Assembly (NCBI GenBank): GCA_903834925.1
Contig: CAILLA010000304.1
Span: forward strand, 37,538-101,537
Reading direction: 5' to 3'
Length of the DNA: 64,000 bases
Source of the DNA: an uncultured Schlesneria sp.
GTDB taxonomy: Bacteria > Planctomycetota > Planctomycetia > Planctomycetales > Planctomycetaceae
This document shows, one piece after another, positions 45,265-54,245 of the stretch. The notes below the pieces were generated by a model that was given only the letters and a program-made list of their open reading frames with translations, did no database searches and was not told where the DNA came from. The translations under genes were made by a program, and so were the position numbers. Numbering within the stretch: position 1 is the first letter of the stretch; every line of letters starts with the position of its first letter.

Positions 45265-48200
45265 ATGGCGATGTCTGATGCTCAACACCTGACTGCACTG
45301 ATTATTATCGCGGATGAAGAGCGGCGATATTCTCTGGACAAACCCCTTCGTCGAGCGGGTTTCAAAATCCGCGATGCAACGAACGGAGAAGATGGCCTTC
45401 GTCTGGCGATGGAAGCACCAGACCTGATCGTGCTGGATCTTCACCTTCCGGACATGACGGGATTCGAGGTCTGTTGTCGTCTCAAGGCCCATGCCGCCAC
45501 AGCCAACATTCCTGTGCTTCATCTTTCGGATGCTCCTGTTGAAAGCAGCGAATTCGCACATCACTTGGAACGGGGAGACGAAGCCTATCTGACATATCCC
45601 GTGGAAGAAGTCGAGTTGCTTTCCTTCGTGAACACATTGATTCGGGGGCGTCAGGCCCAGCGGCAATTCAGCAGTTTTTTAGAAGCCGCACCCGATGCTG
45701 TCGTCATTTCGGATGAGCACGGCAAAATCGTGCGAGTGAATGGTCAGGCTGAACGAATGTTTGGCCATCTTCGGGAAGAGTTGATTGGTAAAGAGGTGGA
45801 ACTTCTGTTGCCAGCACGGCTGCGTGACGGCCATCGGATGCAGCGAGCCGGTTACGCAGCCAATCCCAGCACGCGCCCGATGGGGATGGGCATGAATCTG
45901 ACCGGCTTGCGGAAGAATGGCAATGAGTTCCCCGTTGAAATCAGCCTCAGCCCGATACCCGACCATGAGGGAATTCTCATCGCCTGCGTGATTCGGGATG
46001 TCACTGAGCGCAAACGGGTGGAAGTCGCTCTGGAGAAGAAAAACGAGCGGCTGCATTTGCTATGGGAAACAGCGGGTATGCTGTTGTCAGCCTCTGATCC
46101 TGATGCCATGCTGCACGGCCTGCTCGCCAAAATTGGCCCCCAAATGGGCCTGGACGCGTACTTTAATTTTATGTTCGATGATAGCGGAGACGCCCTGAAG
46201 CTGGTCTCGAGCGAAGGGGTCCCTGAAGAGTTAGTACATACGAAGGAGCGGGTGGAGTTCAGCCAATCGATTTGCGGTACGGTCGCCTTGTTTCGCCAGC
46301 CCATCGTGGCGAACAACATTCAACAATCCGACGACGTGAATGCTCGGCTTGTCAAATCACTTGGTCTGAGTGCCTGCGTTTGCAACCCGTTGATCTCCGA
46401 TAACATCCTGCTCGGTACGCTGTCGTTCGGAAGCCGGTCGAAAATAGAATTCGACCCGGATGAAATTGCCTTTCTACAAACGATCACCCATTACGTTACT
46501 GTGGTTTATGCGAAGCTGAGGACACAAGTTGCGGTACGAGAAAGCGAGCAGCGGCTTCGATTTATCCTGGAGTCGATACCTCAAAAACTTGTCACGACCA
46601 GGCCGGACGGCAGCGTGGACTACTTCAACCCGCAGTGGATGGAGTACACAGGCTTGACGTGTGAACAAATTCGAGAATGGGGATGGACGCAATTCATCCA
46701 CCCCGACGACGTGGACGAACACGTCCGAAGCTGGCGAGGCGCCACCAGTACCGGTGAAGTGTACGAACACGAGAGTCGGTTTCGACGTGCCGATGGTGAG
46801 TATCGCTGGCATGTCAGTCGTGGAGTACCGATGCGTGACGAAGCGGGCCAGATCATCATGTGGATGGGGGCCAACACCGACATTCATGACATCAAGCTGG
46901 CGGAAATGGCATTGATGGATTCGGAGATCCGTTATCGGCGACTGTTCGAGACTGCCAAAGATGGCATCCTGCTTCTTGATACCGAATCCGGGCGAATCAC
47001 TGACGCCAATCCATTTATGAGTGAACTGTTGGGGTACTCGCATGACCATTTCTTAGGCAAAGAACTGTGGGAAATCGGACTGTTTGGCGACAAAGCGGCC
47101 AATGAGGCGGCAGTGCGAACACTCCAGTCGACAGGCTACATTCGTTACGAACACTTGCCGCTAGAAACTAACACAGGTCAGAAGGTCGAAGTTGAGGTTG
47201 TGGCTAACGCCTACCATGAGGATCACCACAATGTGATTCAGTGCAACATTCGGGATATCACTGAACGCAGCCGATTGGAAACAGAACGCAACCGCATGGA
47301 AATTCAAATGCAGGAGCAAGCCGTTGCTTTGGAAGACCTGCACCGCCGCAAAGACGAATTCCTGGCGATGTTAAGCCATGAACTTCGCAATCCGCTTTCC
47401 CCCATTGCCAGTGCCTTGCAACTGCTTGGTCTCCAGAAGAATGAAGATCAACTTCAACAGAAAGCCCGCACAATCATCGAGCGTCAAGTGGGACAACTGA
47501 CTCGGTTGATTGATGATCTATTGGAAGTTTCCCGGATCACTACGGGACGAATCCACCTTCAACAGGAACGGGTTGCAGTGAATGGTATCGTGGAGCATGC
47601 CGTAGAGACTGTTCGCCCATTGATCGTTCGGCACCAGCACGCACTGAGTGTATCGTTGTCGAAAGAGCCAATTTGGGTCTTCGCAGATGCGGCCAGGTTG
47701 GAGCAAGTCGTCGTCAACTTGCTGACCAATGCCGCCAAATTCACACTCGATTCTGGTCACATCTGGCTGGGAGTCCAACAAGTAGGAGATGAATGCGTTG
47801 TGCGAGTCAGGGACGACGGCATTGGTATAGCGCCGGAGACTTTGCCACACATTTTCGACCTGTTCACGCAGGCAGAAAAGTCGCTTGATCGATCACAAGG
47901 GGGGTTGGGAATCGGGCTGGCTTTAGTGCGGCGCATCGTCGAAATGCACAAAGGACGAGTCGAGGCTATCAGCACATTAGGAGCGGGAACGGAGTTCGTT
48001 GTGTATTTGCCCGTGATGAAGGCAACGGAAAATCAACCTCCACGATTGGAGAACGAAGACGTTCGGAAGAATGATCATTCGTTGCGAGTGATGGTCGTGG
48101 ATGACAACGAGGATGCAGCTCAGATGTTGGGGATGCTGTTGATAAGATCTGGACATGAAGTTCTGACCGTCCATGATGGCCCATCCACATTGACAGCGGC

Positions 48201-48450
48201 GCAAGATTTCCGTCCGAGCATAATACTATTGGATATTGGATTACCGGGGATGGACGGTTTTGAGGTTGCCAGGAAGTTGCGTAAGCAGGCGATCTTCAAG
48301 GAGGTGGTTTTGGTCGCCATGACCGGATATGGACAGGATTCAGACCGGCAGCGTTCCAAGGCGGCCGGTTTCAACCATCATTTGGTCAAACCTCCGGATT
48401 TCAATAAGTTAGTGCAAATTCTGTCGACCGTTTCAGCGAAAATATTCTGA
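45265..48450 (+). CDS. Hybrid sensor histidine kinase with two REC domains, PAS and GAF
   Basis: A 1061-residue soluble kinase. Domain order: receiver (1-130, Asp58 in VLDLHLPD); PAS (about 135-250); GAF (about 265-410); PAS with extra residues (420-545); PAS (550-680); HisKA with His705 in FLAMLSHELRNPLS; HATPase_c (EQVVVNLLTNAAKF, DDGIGIAPETL, GGLGIGLALV); C-terminal receiver with Asp990 in ILLDIGLPG. The N-terminal receiver has YLTYPV where the conserved Lys-Pro should be, so Lys is lost and signalling by phosphorylation there may be weakened. No membrane helices are seen, so it senses an intracellular signal. RNA element copy 4 lies in its leader. Confidence 0.92.
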   Translation: MAMSDAQHLTALIIIADEERRYSLDKPLRRAGFKIRDATNGEDGLRLAMEAPDLIVLDLHLPDMTGFEVCCRLKAHAATANIPVLHLSDAPVESSEFAHHLERGDEAYLTYPVEEVELLSFVNTLIRGRQAQRQFSSFLEAAPDAVVISDEHGKIVRVNGQAERMFGHLREELIGKEVELLLPARLRDGHRMQRAGYAANPSTRPMGMGMNLTGLRKNGNEFPVEISLSPIPDHEGILIACVIRDVTERKRVEVALEKKNERLHLLWETAGMLLSASDPDAMLHGLLAKIGPQMGLDAYFNFMFDDSGDALKLVSSEGVPEELVHTKERVEFSQSICGTVALFRQPIVANNIQQSDDVNARLVKSLGLSACVCNPLISDNILLGTLSFGSRSKIEFDPDEIAFLQTITHYVTVVYAKLRTQVAVRESEQRLRFILESIPQKLVTTRPDGSVDYFNPQWMEYTGLTCEQIREWGWTQFIHPDDVDEHVRSWRGATSTGEVYEHESRFRRADGEYRWHVSRGVPMRDEAGQIIMWMGANTDIHDIKLAEMALMDSEIRYRRLFETAKDGILLLDTESGRITDANPFMSELLGYSHDHFLGKELWEIGLFGDKAANEAAVRTLQSTGYIRYEHLPLETNTGQKVEVEVVANAYHEDHHNVIQCNIRDITERSRLETERNRMEIQMQEQAVALEDLHRRKDEFLAMLSHELRNPLSPIASALQLLGLQKNEDQLQQKARTIIERQVGQLTRLIDDLLEVSRITTGRIHLQQERVAVNGIVEHAVETVRPLIVRHQHALSVSLSKEPIWVFADAARLEQVVVNLLTNAAKFTLDSGHIWLGVQQVGDECVVRVRDDGIGIAPETLPHIFDLFTQAEKSLDRSQGGLGIGLALVRRIVEMHKGRVEAISTLGAGTEFVVYLPVMKATENQPPRLENEDVRKNDHSLRVMVVDDNEDAAQMLGMLLIRSGHEVLTVHDGPSTLTAAQDFRPSIILLDIGLPGMDGFEVARKLRKQAIFKEVVLVAMTGYGQDSDRQRSKAAGFNHHLVKPPDFNKLVQILSTVSAKIF

Positions 48451-48485
48451 TCCCGCTGATTCTGGTATTGCTGGGCCGCATCTAA
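48450..48485 (+). pseudogene. Remnant 3' end of a DUF3309-like gene
   Basis: The 12 codons starting at base 48450 (the last base of the kinase stop) read IPLILVLLGRI and a stop. This closely resembles the end of the small membrane protein at 22972 (ILLILVLLGKV). No start codon or N-terminal half is present. A recombination joining a kinase gene to the end of a lost DUF3309 gene would explain it. Confidence 0.55.
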
Positions 48486-48662
48486 GACTTGCTTCGAGAC
48501 TGTTTCTCATAGCACCGATCGGAATCTTGATCCATTTCGATCAACTCGATTCGTCGTATTTCGTGATCGTCGTTGTGTTGCTGTTGTTTGTCACAGCCGG
48601 GATGTTGTTAAGGATTGGCCTGATTGGCTGGTGTGTCGGTATTTTTGCGAGCCTGATGCAAT

Positions 48663-48866
48663 TCAGCATTCGGTATGGATTCGGGCGTCAACGGACCAGG
48701 GACCGGCTCCAATCGCCAGCAAGAACAGCGATCCCAGCAACATGGCATAGTCTGGCCGTCCTACATGCGCCATCTTCCAGAATCCATCACGAAGAAAGAG
48801 AGGCACCTTTGTTGTCGAAATCGCTAACAACATCACGACGATAGGCTGTCTGCCGGTAAAGCGAGT
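48663..48866 (-). pseudogene. Possible DoxX-family fragment
   Basis: On the minus strand the segment reads VVMLLAISTTKVPLFLRDGFW and YAMLLGSLFLLAIGAGPWSVD. This resembles the third and fourth helices and the GPG-x-S-x-D end of DoxX membrane proteins. The N-terminal half is missing. The region 48486-48662 contains no convincing gene. The fragment overlaps the downstream end of the Csp-like gene. Confidence 0.4.
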
Positions 48867-49309
48867 TATTTGGAAATGGTTTTGCACGATTTTTCACATT
48901 TGCAACATTCCTCGCCGCATGCCTTCATATGGGCATCCATTGGAAACGCTTCGCACGATTTGGCACATTGATCGCAACACTTGGCGCAGCATTCGGCCAT
49001 CACGGCGGCAAGCGGCCCGCCGCGCGCACAGATTTGAGAACAGGCGGCACAACTTGTGGCACAGTCCTGACAGTACATCAGGCTTGCCAAGTGTTCTTTC
49101 TTTCCATCTGCCGCCAGGTTCGCGCAATGGGTTGAACAGTGGTCGCATACTCGCTGGCAGTCCGAGCAAGCCTTCGCACACTCTTGCAACATTGCATGGG
49201 ACTTCGATTCCGCCGCTTGCGTCTGACGGACGAGCACGTCCGTGCCGATGATCGTAAGACTGAGCGCCAATAACGTCGCACTGAATCCGCAGGACATTCG
49301 ATTCTTCAT
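48866..49309 (-). CDS. Exported Csp-like four-helix copper-storage protein
   Basis: A 147-residue protein from ATG 49309, which has AAGAGGC about 9 bases upstream; a TTG at 49315 is also in frame. A signal peptide (SCGFSATLLALSLTIIGTDVLVRQTQAA) is followed by a cysteine-rich all-helical domain: LQECAKACSDCQRVCDHCSTHC, CQDCATSCAACSQIC, ECCAKCCDQCAKSC, CGEECCKCEKSC. The CxxxC pattern on successive helices is that of Csp1-type four-helix-bundle copper-storage proteins, which bind many Cu(I) ions. Export suggests periplasmic copper handling. RNA element copy 5 lies immediately upstream in the same orientation. Confidence 0.85.
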   Translation of the reverse strand: MKNRMSCGFSATLLALSLTIIGTDVLVRQTQAAESKSHAMLQECAKACSDCQRVCDHCSTHCANLAADGKKEHLASLMYCQDCATSCAACSQICARGGPLAAVMAECCAKCCDQCAKSCEAFPMDAHMKACGEECCKCEKSCKTISK

Positions 49310-49384
49310 GATCAAGCCTCTTCCTTAAAGTCTGTCATCTCGCGACCAGCGACAGAAATTGTCGTCTCGATCCGGGCGACAGAA

Positions 49385-49490
49385 ACAAAAAACCGACGTG
49401 ATCGAACACACTCAGGTGTTCATCCACGTCGGTTTACTCCGAAACGAGCCCCCTGAAACGGCGGGTTGCCCTTTATCAAGTCTTCCGATG
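49385..49490 (-). ncRNA. Structured leader RNA element, copy 5 (minus strand, ACCGACG subtype)
   Basis: On the minus strand: ATCGGAAGAC, hairpin with GGGC/GCTC-type closing, TTTCGGAGTAAACCGACGTGG, and a terminator (GACGTGG with inner paired arms GAACACCT/AGTGTGTTC) ending in TTTTTT. It lies about 75 bases ahead of the Csp-like gene. Same subtype as copy 3. Confidence 0.7.
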
Positions 49491-49628
49491 AATTGCAGCA
49501 AGGATTCTATCACGTTGAGTCTTGAAAGACGACTGCGTTCTCGAAATCAATATGCATGACAGCCATTAAATCCTTGCGGAAGTATCCCTGGTTCCTTTCT
49601 TATTCTCGGAATAAGTGTTGAAAAGTCA

Positions 49629-49656
49629 TTGCTATTCTAAATGAATCATGTAATAT
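49629..49656 (+). promoter_or_regulatory. Promoter of RNA element copy 6
   Basis: -35 TTGCTA (49629-49634), 16-base spacer, -10 TAATAT (49651-49656). The same layout precedes copies 7, 8 and 9 at a nearly fixed distance of about 47-50 bases from the -10 to the conserved CGGAA. Confidence 0.65.
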
Positions 49657-49698
49657 CCAAGTCGTGCTGCGAGCCGGAGTGAAACCTGTCTCTTAGCC

Positions 49699-49807
49699 AC
49701 ATCGGAAAACTCAATAGAAAGCAACTCGGCTCATGCCGAGAGGCTGGTTATTAAGTAAGCCGACGCGATGAAATTCCTCAGGGAAATTTGTCGCGTCGGC
49801 TTTTTTG
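49699..49807 (+). ncRNA. Structured leader RNA element, copy 6 (majority subtype)
   Basis: ATCGGAAAAC, CTCGG/CCGAG hairpin closed by AGC/GCT, GGTTATTAAGTAAGCCGACGCG, and a terminator ending in TTTTTT. It precedes the DUF4142 gene at 49920 by about 110 bases. Together with copy 5 it forms a back-to-back (divergent) pair. Confidence 0.75.
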
Positions 49808-49919
49808 TTTTGACGTGTCACAACACGTCGATGAAGGAATGATCTGAGCCAGATGATTGGTGAATTGTTCAGCCAGCACGGCTTCGGTATTCGTGATACG
49901 AGTATGAGGAAACTGTCAA

Positions 49920-50693
49920 ATGAATGTTCGTAAATTAGTTGCATTGTCGTTCTGCGGGGTAGGGCTAAGCATTGCTAGTCTGGCGATGGCACAGCAGGTC
50001 GTAAAAAAAGGTTCCGAGGCGCCGAAAACGCTGGGCCAAGCCGGTCATCGGGCACACGGGGAGAATACGGACCACATGCTGGCGACATGCGTGGCAATCG
50101 GAAACCAGGAAGAAGTCGCAATCGCAAAATTCGCTGCAGATAAAGCGCAGCACAAAGACGTCAAAGAATTCGCTGCAATGTTGGTGAAGGATCATCAGGC
50201 ATTCAACGAAAAGCTTCAAAAATTCGCTCCTGAGGCAACGCAGGACGGTTATCTGATGGAAAAGGACGCCACAACAGTCGATGGAGACCGACGAACTTCG
50301 AAAACCAAACCGAAAGCACCCACTTCGGAGTCGGGTTCCATCCAACAGACTTCTGCGACGAAAGAAAATTCAGAGGGCGAGCAGCTTGATCTTGTACAAC
50401 TTCATCGGGAGCTGGCTGAAGAATGTATTCAGTCAGCAAAGATGGGGATGAGCCATAAAGATAAGTCCGAGTTCGACGAATGCTTTATTGGTTACCAGAT
50501 CGCAATGCATGCCGGGATGAAAAATAAACTAACTGTTTTCGAACGGCACGTCTCGGAAGACTTGAAGCAAGTCCTTGCGGCTGGCCGGGAAACGACTGAA
50601 ATGCACATGAAGAAAGCAGAACAGATCATGAAGAAACTTGCAATTGCGGATTCTTCGACGGCTAAAAAAGACCGTAGCGACGACAGTAAGTAA
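49920..50693 (+). CDS. DUF4142 exported protein
   Basis: A 257-residue protein with a signal peptide (LVALSFCGVGLSIASLAMA). The DUF4142 helical region is EVAIAKFAADKAQHKDVKEFAAMLVKDHQAFNEKL, and it continues after a low-complexity Thr/Ser/Lys linker. DUF4142 (ferritin-like helical bundle) proteins are periplasmic and often stress-linked, but their activity is not established. A GAGGAAA sequence precedes the ATG. The leader carries RNA element copy 6, and a strong terminator follows at 50722. Confidence 0.87.
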   Translation: MNVRKLVALSFCGVGLSIASLAMAQQVVKKGSEAPKTLGQAGHRAHGENTDHMLATCVAIGNQEEVAIAKFAADKAQHKDVKEFAAMLVKDHQAFNEKLQKFAPEATQDGYLMEKDATTVDGDRRTSKTKPKAPTSESGSIQQTSATKENSEGEQLDLVQLHRELAEECIQSAKMGMSHKDKSEFDECFIGYQIAMHAGMKNKLTVFERHVSEDLKQVLAAGRETTEMHMKKAEQIMKKLAIADSSTAKKDRSDDSK

Positions 50694-50721
50694 CACGGTT
50701 TCAATCGACAGCGGTGAACTC

Positions 50722-50766
50722 GAATGAGCCGTGATCGGTGAATCCTGACACGGCTCATTCTTTTCT
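50722..50766 (+). terminator. Intrinsic terminator after the DUF4142 gene
   Basis: GAATGAGCCGTG pairs perfectly with CACGGCTCATTC (12 bp, 15-base loop), followed by TTTTCT. It lies 28 bases after the DUF4142 stop. Confidence 0.88.
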
Positions 50767-50829
50767 ACTTTGAACAATCAAAGAATCGGATTCTTGCATC
50801 CGAGTGGATGTGATTGACGGAGGAATGAC

Positions 50830-52254
50830 ATGACGAGAGCAGGCAGACGAAGAGGCGCGATTTTCGGAGGGATGTTCGGCCTGCTGGCACTGTATTGGGG
50901 TGTCATTTTCGCACAGGATGCGGCGACGACGGCAGAAGTGCCGAAGAAGACTTTAACGGTGGTCCCAGTCGTTGTGCCGGAAGAATTTCATGTCGTCATG
51001 ACACGTATGCAGGCCGCAAAGGCGAAGATCCAGTTGCAGCATATGGATCTGCTTAAGCAACGCTACGACTTGGGTGATCACCCGGTCGACGGTGTGACGA
51101 TGTCTCGCAAAAAGGCCGTCCAGGGACAAGTCCGCAGTCGACTGCCCGATGGCCTGACCTGGGAGAAACTGTCCGCGATGGACCCCGCTGAGATTCGAGA
51201 AAAAGATCTGTTCCCTATTGGATTTCTGCCATTGCCGCACCCCAATCATCCAGAAGGGGGCATGCTGTTTCCCAAATTCCATATTGCTGAGATCAAGAAG
51301 CAAGAAGCCCGCGATCTGACCCGTTTCGACCTCGACTACGACCTGCCCGATCATTTCCTGCCCGAGTTTCCACCCTTGATGTTTTTGACCACGCGTCCTG
51401 ATCTCGGTGACGTATCACAAGGAAAACTGGTGACGATGGATAACTTCCAGGAATTACTGGGTGGAATCTTGAATCCGAAACAACTGGAAGGGGTTCGCCT
51501 GCTGGTGTCACCCTTTATGCAGCAACAGTTTAACCAGACGGACGACCGTCGATCGATTCGCCCGAGCCGTGGTGTGACCTGCTTTGACTGTCACGCCAAT
51601 GGACACACCAACGCCAGTACACATTTGGCTGGAGACGTTCGGCCGCAGGATGTTCGTCACCGACTCGACACACCCACATTACGCGGGGTCAACATTCAAC
51701 GGCTCTTTGGATCACAACGGGCCTTGAAGACTGTGGAGGATTTCACGGAATTCGAACAGCGGGGTGCATACTTTGACGGCGACCCAATTCTCGCCACAAA
51801 GAAAGGGGTCAACATTCTGGAGCGGGGCAGTCAGGTTCATTTCATGGCGGAGTTCCAGGAATTATTAGACTTCCCGCCAGCACCAAAATTGAACCTGTTT
51901 GGAAAACTGGACCCGAACCTGGCAAACGAACAAGAGATGCGTGGGCAGGCCCTGTTCTTTGGCAAAGCCCAATGCAGCATTTGCCATCCGGCTCCGTACT
52001 ACACAGACAATCTGATGCACAACATGAAGACCGAACGCTTTTACAAACCGAAAACCGTGAGCGGTCACCGAATGATTGGGGACGGTCCGATCAAGAGTTT
52101 TCCATTGCGAGGCATCAAGGACTCGCCACCCTATTTGCATGACGGTCGACTCCTGACACTCGACGACACCGTGGAGTTCTTCAATTTGATTCTCGAACTG
52201 AAACTGTCCGGTGCCGAGAAACAAGACCTCGTCGCGTTCCTGCTGGTGCTTTAA
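50830..52254 (+). CDS. Exported di-heme cytochrome c (MauG/CCP-like)
   Basis: A 474-residue protein with an N-terminal membrane signal (IFGGMFGLLALYWGVIFAQD) and two heme-binding motifs, CFDCH (Cys251) and CSICH (Cys382). The C-terminal part (MRGQALFFGKAQCSICHPAPYYTDNLMHNM, LRGIKDSPPYLHDGRLLTLDDTVEFFN) matches the di-heme cytochrome c peroxidase/MauG family. A role in peroxide reduction or substrate oxidation at the periplasmic side is inferred. The gene has no detected RNA element and ends 15 bases before a hydrolase gene, so it may share a transcript with it. Confidence 0.88.
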   Translation: MTRAGRRRGAIFGGMFGLLALYWGVIFAQDAATTAEVPKKTLTVVPVVVPEEFHVVMTRMQAAKAKIQLQHMDLLKQRYDLGDHPVDGVTMSRKKAVQGQVRSRLPDGLTWEKLSAMDPAEIREKDLFPIGFLPLPHPNHPEGGMLFPKFHIAEIKKQEARDLTRFDLDYDLPDHFLPEFPPLMFLTTRPDLGDVSQGKLVTMDNFQELLGGILNPKQLEGVRLLVSPFMQQQFNQTDDRRSIRPSRGVTCFDCHANGHTNASTHLAGDVRPQDVRHRLDTPTLRGVNIQRLFGSQRALKTVEDFTEFEQRGAYFDGDPILATKKGVNILERGSQVHFMAEFQELLDFPPAPKLNLFGKLDPNLANEQEMRGQALFFGKAQCSICHPAPYYTDNLMHNMKTERFYKPKTVSGHRMIGDGPIKSFPLRGIKDSPPYLHDGRLLTLDDTVEFFNLILELKLSGAEKQDLVAFLLVL

Positions 52255-52287
52255 TTTCCACGACAGAAAGTGAAACGGGGCCATTCC

Positions 52288-53109
52288 ATGAGCATGATGA
52301 CAACGTCCGATGGTACACAGATTTATTACAAAGTGTGGGGCAACGGGCAACCCGTCGTCTTTAGTCACGGCTGGCCGTTGTCTGCTGACGCCTGGGACGA
52401 CCAGATGGTCTTTCTCGCAGCACAAGGATTCCGCTGCATCGCCCACGATCGTCGGGGACATGGCCGGTCGAGTCAGCCGGGGGATGGCAACGATATGGAT
52501 ACTTACGCCGATGATCTCGCAATGGTTGTGAAAACTCTCGATCTACACGAAGCGATCCATATCGGGCATTCCACAGGCGGCGGCGAGGTTGCCCGTTACA
52601 TCGGTCGACATGGCACCGAGCGCGTGGCGAAGGCGGTGCTGATCGGCGCGGTCACCCCGCTGATGTTGAAGACGCCTGCGAACGCTGGCGGCCTGCCGAT
52701 CGAAAAGTTCGACGAAATTCGAGCGGGCGTCCTTGCTGATCGTTCGCAATTCTTTCAGGATTTGAGTGGACCGTTTTATGGTGCCAACCGGCCAGGCGCC
52801 AAAGTCTCACAAGGCCTGCGAGATTCGTTCTGGCTTATGGGAATGCAGGCAGGCTTCCAGGGCGTGGTCGACTGCATCAAAGCATTTTCTGAAACGGACT
52901 TCACGAAAGATCTTAAAAGATTTGACGTGCCGACACTGATTCTGCACGGCGGCGACGATCAAATCGTACCGATTGGAGCGTCGGCGAACATCTCGTCCAA
53001 ATTGGTTAAGGGCTCGGTTTTGAAAGTCTATCCGGGCGCACCACACGGACTTTGCGCGACCCTTAAGAACGAAATCAACAAGGATTTACTTGCGTTCCTA
53101 ATCAGATGA
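52288..53109 (+). CDS. Alpha/beta hydrolase (non-heme haloperoxidase-like)
   Basis: About 273 residues with the alpha/beta hydrolase core. The nucleophile elbow is GHSTGG (Ser95), the oxyanion region [16 protein letters not shown], and the last catalytic His is in [20 protein letters not shown] provides the Asp region. The closest group is the cofactor-free haloperoxidases/esterases, which act as perhydrolases in vitro; the physiological substrate is unknown. The ATG at 52288 is chosen over a GTG at 52270. It has no signal peptide, so it is cytoplasmic. It follows the cytochrome gene closely. Confidence 0.85.
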   Translation: MSMMTTSDGTQIYYKVWGNGQPVVFSHGWPLSADAWDDQMVFLAAQGFRCIAHDRRGHGRSSQPGDGNDMDTYADDLAMVVKTLDLHEAIHIGHSTGGGEVARYIGRHGTERVAKAVLIGAVTPLMLKTPANAGGLPIEKFDEIRAGVLADRSQFFQDLSGPFYGANRPGAKVSQGLRDSFWLMGMQAGFQGVVDCIKAFSETDFTKDLKRFDVPTLILHGGDDQIVPIGASANISSKLVKGSVLKVYPGAPHGLCATLKNEINKDLLAFLIR

Positions 53110-53117
53110 GATAGCAT
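53090..53117 (+). promoter_or_regulatory. Promoter of RNA element copy 7
   Basis: -35 TTGCGT (53090-53095) inside the end of the hydrolase gene, 16-base spacer, -10 TAGCAT (53112-53117). Same spacing and distance to the RNA element as at copies 6, 8 and 9. Confidence 0.6.
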
Positions 53118-53162
53118 TTCCATTGTTGAGCAGGCGTGGGTTCAAAGCAGGCCGCTTAACAA

Positions 53163-53271
53163 TCACCGGAAGACTGAATAAAGAGCAACTCGGTTTGGCC
53201 TGAGGCGCTTGTTAGTAAGTAAGCCGACACAATGGAATACCTCAGGGTGTTTTGTTGCGTCGGCTTTTTTC
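53163..53271 (+). ncRNA. Structured leader RNA element, copy 7 (majority subtype)
   Basis: CACCGGAAGAC, a CTCGG/CTGAG hairpin with one G-U pair, GCGCTTGTTAGTAAGTAAGC, and terminator CCGACACAA paired to TTGTTGCGTCGG, ending in TTTTTT. It differs from the other majority copies by an A-to-G type swap in the terminator arm (GACACAA versus GACGCGA) that keeps pairing. It precedes the response-regulator gene at 53403. Confidence 0.72.
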
Positions 53272-53402
53272 GTTTACGACGACGTTGCGCTACGTGCAAA
53301 TTACCGGAATGATCGTGATGCCGCAGTAAGCGAAGCGATCAGGCGGTGATTTTCAGCGCAATGGGTTCTTGATTGATTCGACCTGCAATTATGGAGATTG
53401 TT

Positions 53403-53771
53403 ATGAGGACAGACGTACTGATAGCCAATGCAGATTCAACAATGTGCGAGTTCTATGAGCGCTTGTTTTCAGAAGCGGGACTTCTGGTTGAAACGGCTAC
53501 CGACGGATTGGACTGCTGGGTTAAGATTCGGGCTCGTTGCCCCGATGCATTGCTGGTCGACATGGACCTCCTCTGGGGAGGTAGCGAAGGAGTACTTGCC
53601 CGTTTGCGAGAGGACTCTGACGCGGCTGGCAGTCCCGAGATTTTTGTAACGGGTGATGACTCACCTGAGGTGATCTCAAGGCGAGCTGGCATCGCCGTCG
53701 CACGATGCTTCCAGAAACCATTGGAGATCAAGGAGGTCCTGAATTCCATGTGCAATGTCTTTGCCACCTGA
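53403..53771 (+). CDS. Single-domain response regulator-like protein
   Basis: A 122-residue receiver domain from ATG 53403 with GGAG 8 bases upstream; earlier in-frame starts at 53373 and 53391 are less likely. The phosphoacceptor is probably Asp53 (LLVDMDLLWG), and the conserved Lys is in FQKPLE. No output domain, so it would act through a partner: a phosphorelay or protein contact. The hybrid kinase at 45265 is a possible partner, but nothing here proves it. RNA element copy 7 lies in its leader, and a SpoIIAA-like gene follows. Confidence 0.85.
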   Translation: MRTDVLIANADSTMCEFYERLFSEAGLLVETATDGLDCWVKIRARCPDALLVDMDLLWGGSEGVLARLREDSDAAGSPEIFVTGDDSPEVISRRAGIAVARCFQKPLEIKEVLNSMCNVFAT

Positions 53772-53827
53772 GTCGCGTGGTTTCACTCGGGGTGTGTTAA
53801 CGTTAGGGCGACCTAAGGGAGTTCAGA

Positions 53828-54190
53828 ATGTCCATTCAATTCAATCAAGAAGATGGCGGTAGGATTCTCGTCGTTCACGTCAGCGCAAAACTCGAAAAAG
53901 AAGACTATGAGCACTTTGTGCCCGAATTCGAGCGACTGGTCTGCCAACAAGGAACCTTGCGAGTGTTGTTCGATATGACCGGGTTCCACGGATGGGATGC
54001 CGGAGCACTGTGGGAGGACATCAAGTTTGATATTAAACACTTTGCGGACATCGAGCGGCTTGCGATGGTCGGGGAAAAGAAGTGGCAGCACGGTATGGCA
54101 ACGTTCTGCAAACCGTTCACGAAAGCCACGATTCGTTACTTCGATCATGCCGACATCAATGAGGCACGCGATTGGCTTGAAGAACTTTAG
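53828..54190 (+). CDS. SpoIIAA-like (STAS-related) small protein
   Basis: A 120-residue protein: GGRILVVHVSAKLEKEDYEHFVPEFERLVCQQGTLRVLFDMTGFHGWDAGALWEDIKF. This is the SpoIIAA-like/DUF3478 fold, with the WDxxALWED helix. The group is related to STAS anti-sigma antagonists, but its members usually lack the phosphorylated Ser, and none is visible here. It is next to a response-regulator gene (57 bases away). A role in protein switching is inferred only. Cytoplasmic. Confidence 0.82.
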   Translation: MSIQFNQEDGGRILVVHVSAKLEKEDYEHFVPEFERLVCQQGTLRVLFDMTGFHGWDAGALWEDIKFDIKHFADIERLAMVGEKKWQHGMATFCKPFTKATIRYFDHADINEARDWLEEL

Positions 54191-54245
54191 TGGCTCTGTT
54201 CGGGGACATCGCAGCTGATAAACAGCCGCCCGTCACATCTTCGTA

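Noticed and set aside
48527..48844. A 105-residue plus-strand frame starting with a hydrophobic stretch
   Set aside because: Only the first 45 residues look like a membrane segment, there is no ribosome-binding site, and the opposite strand has a better DoxX-like match.
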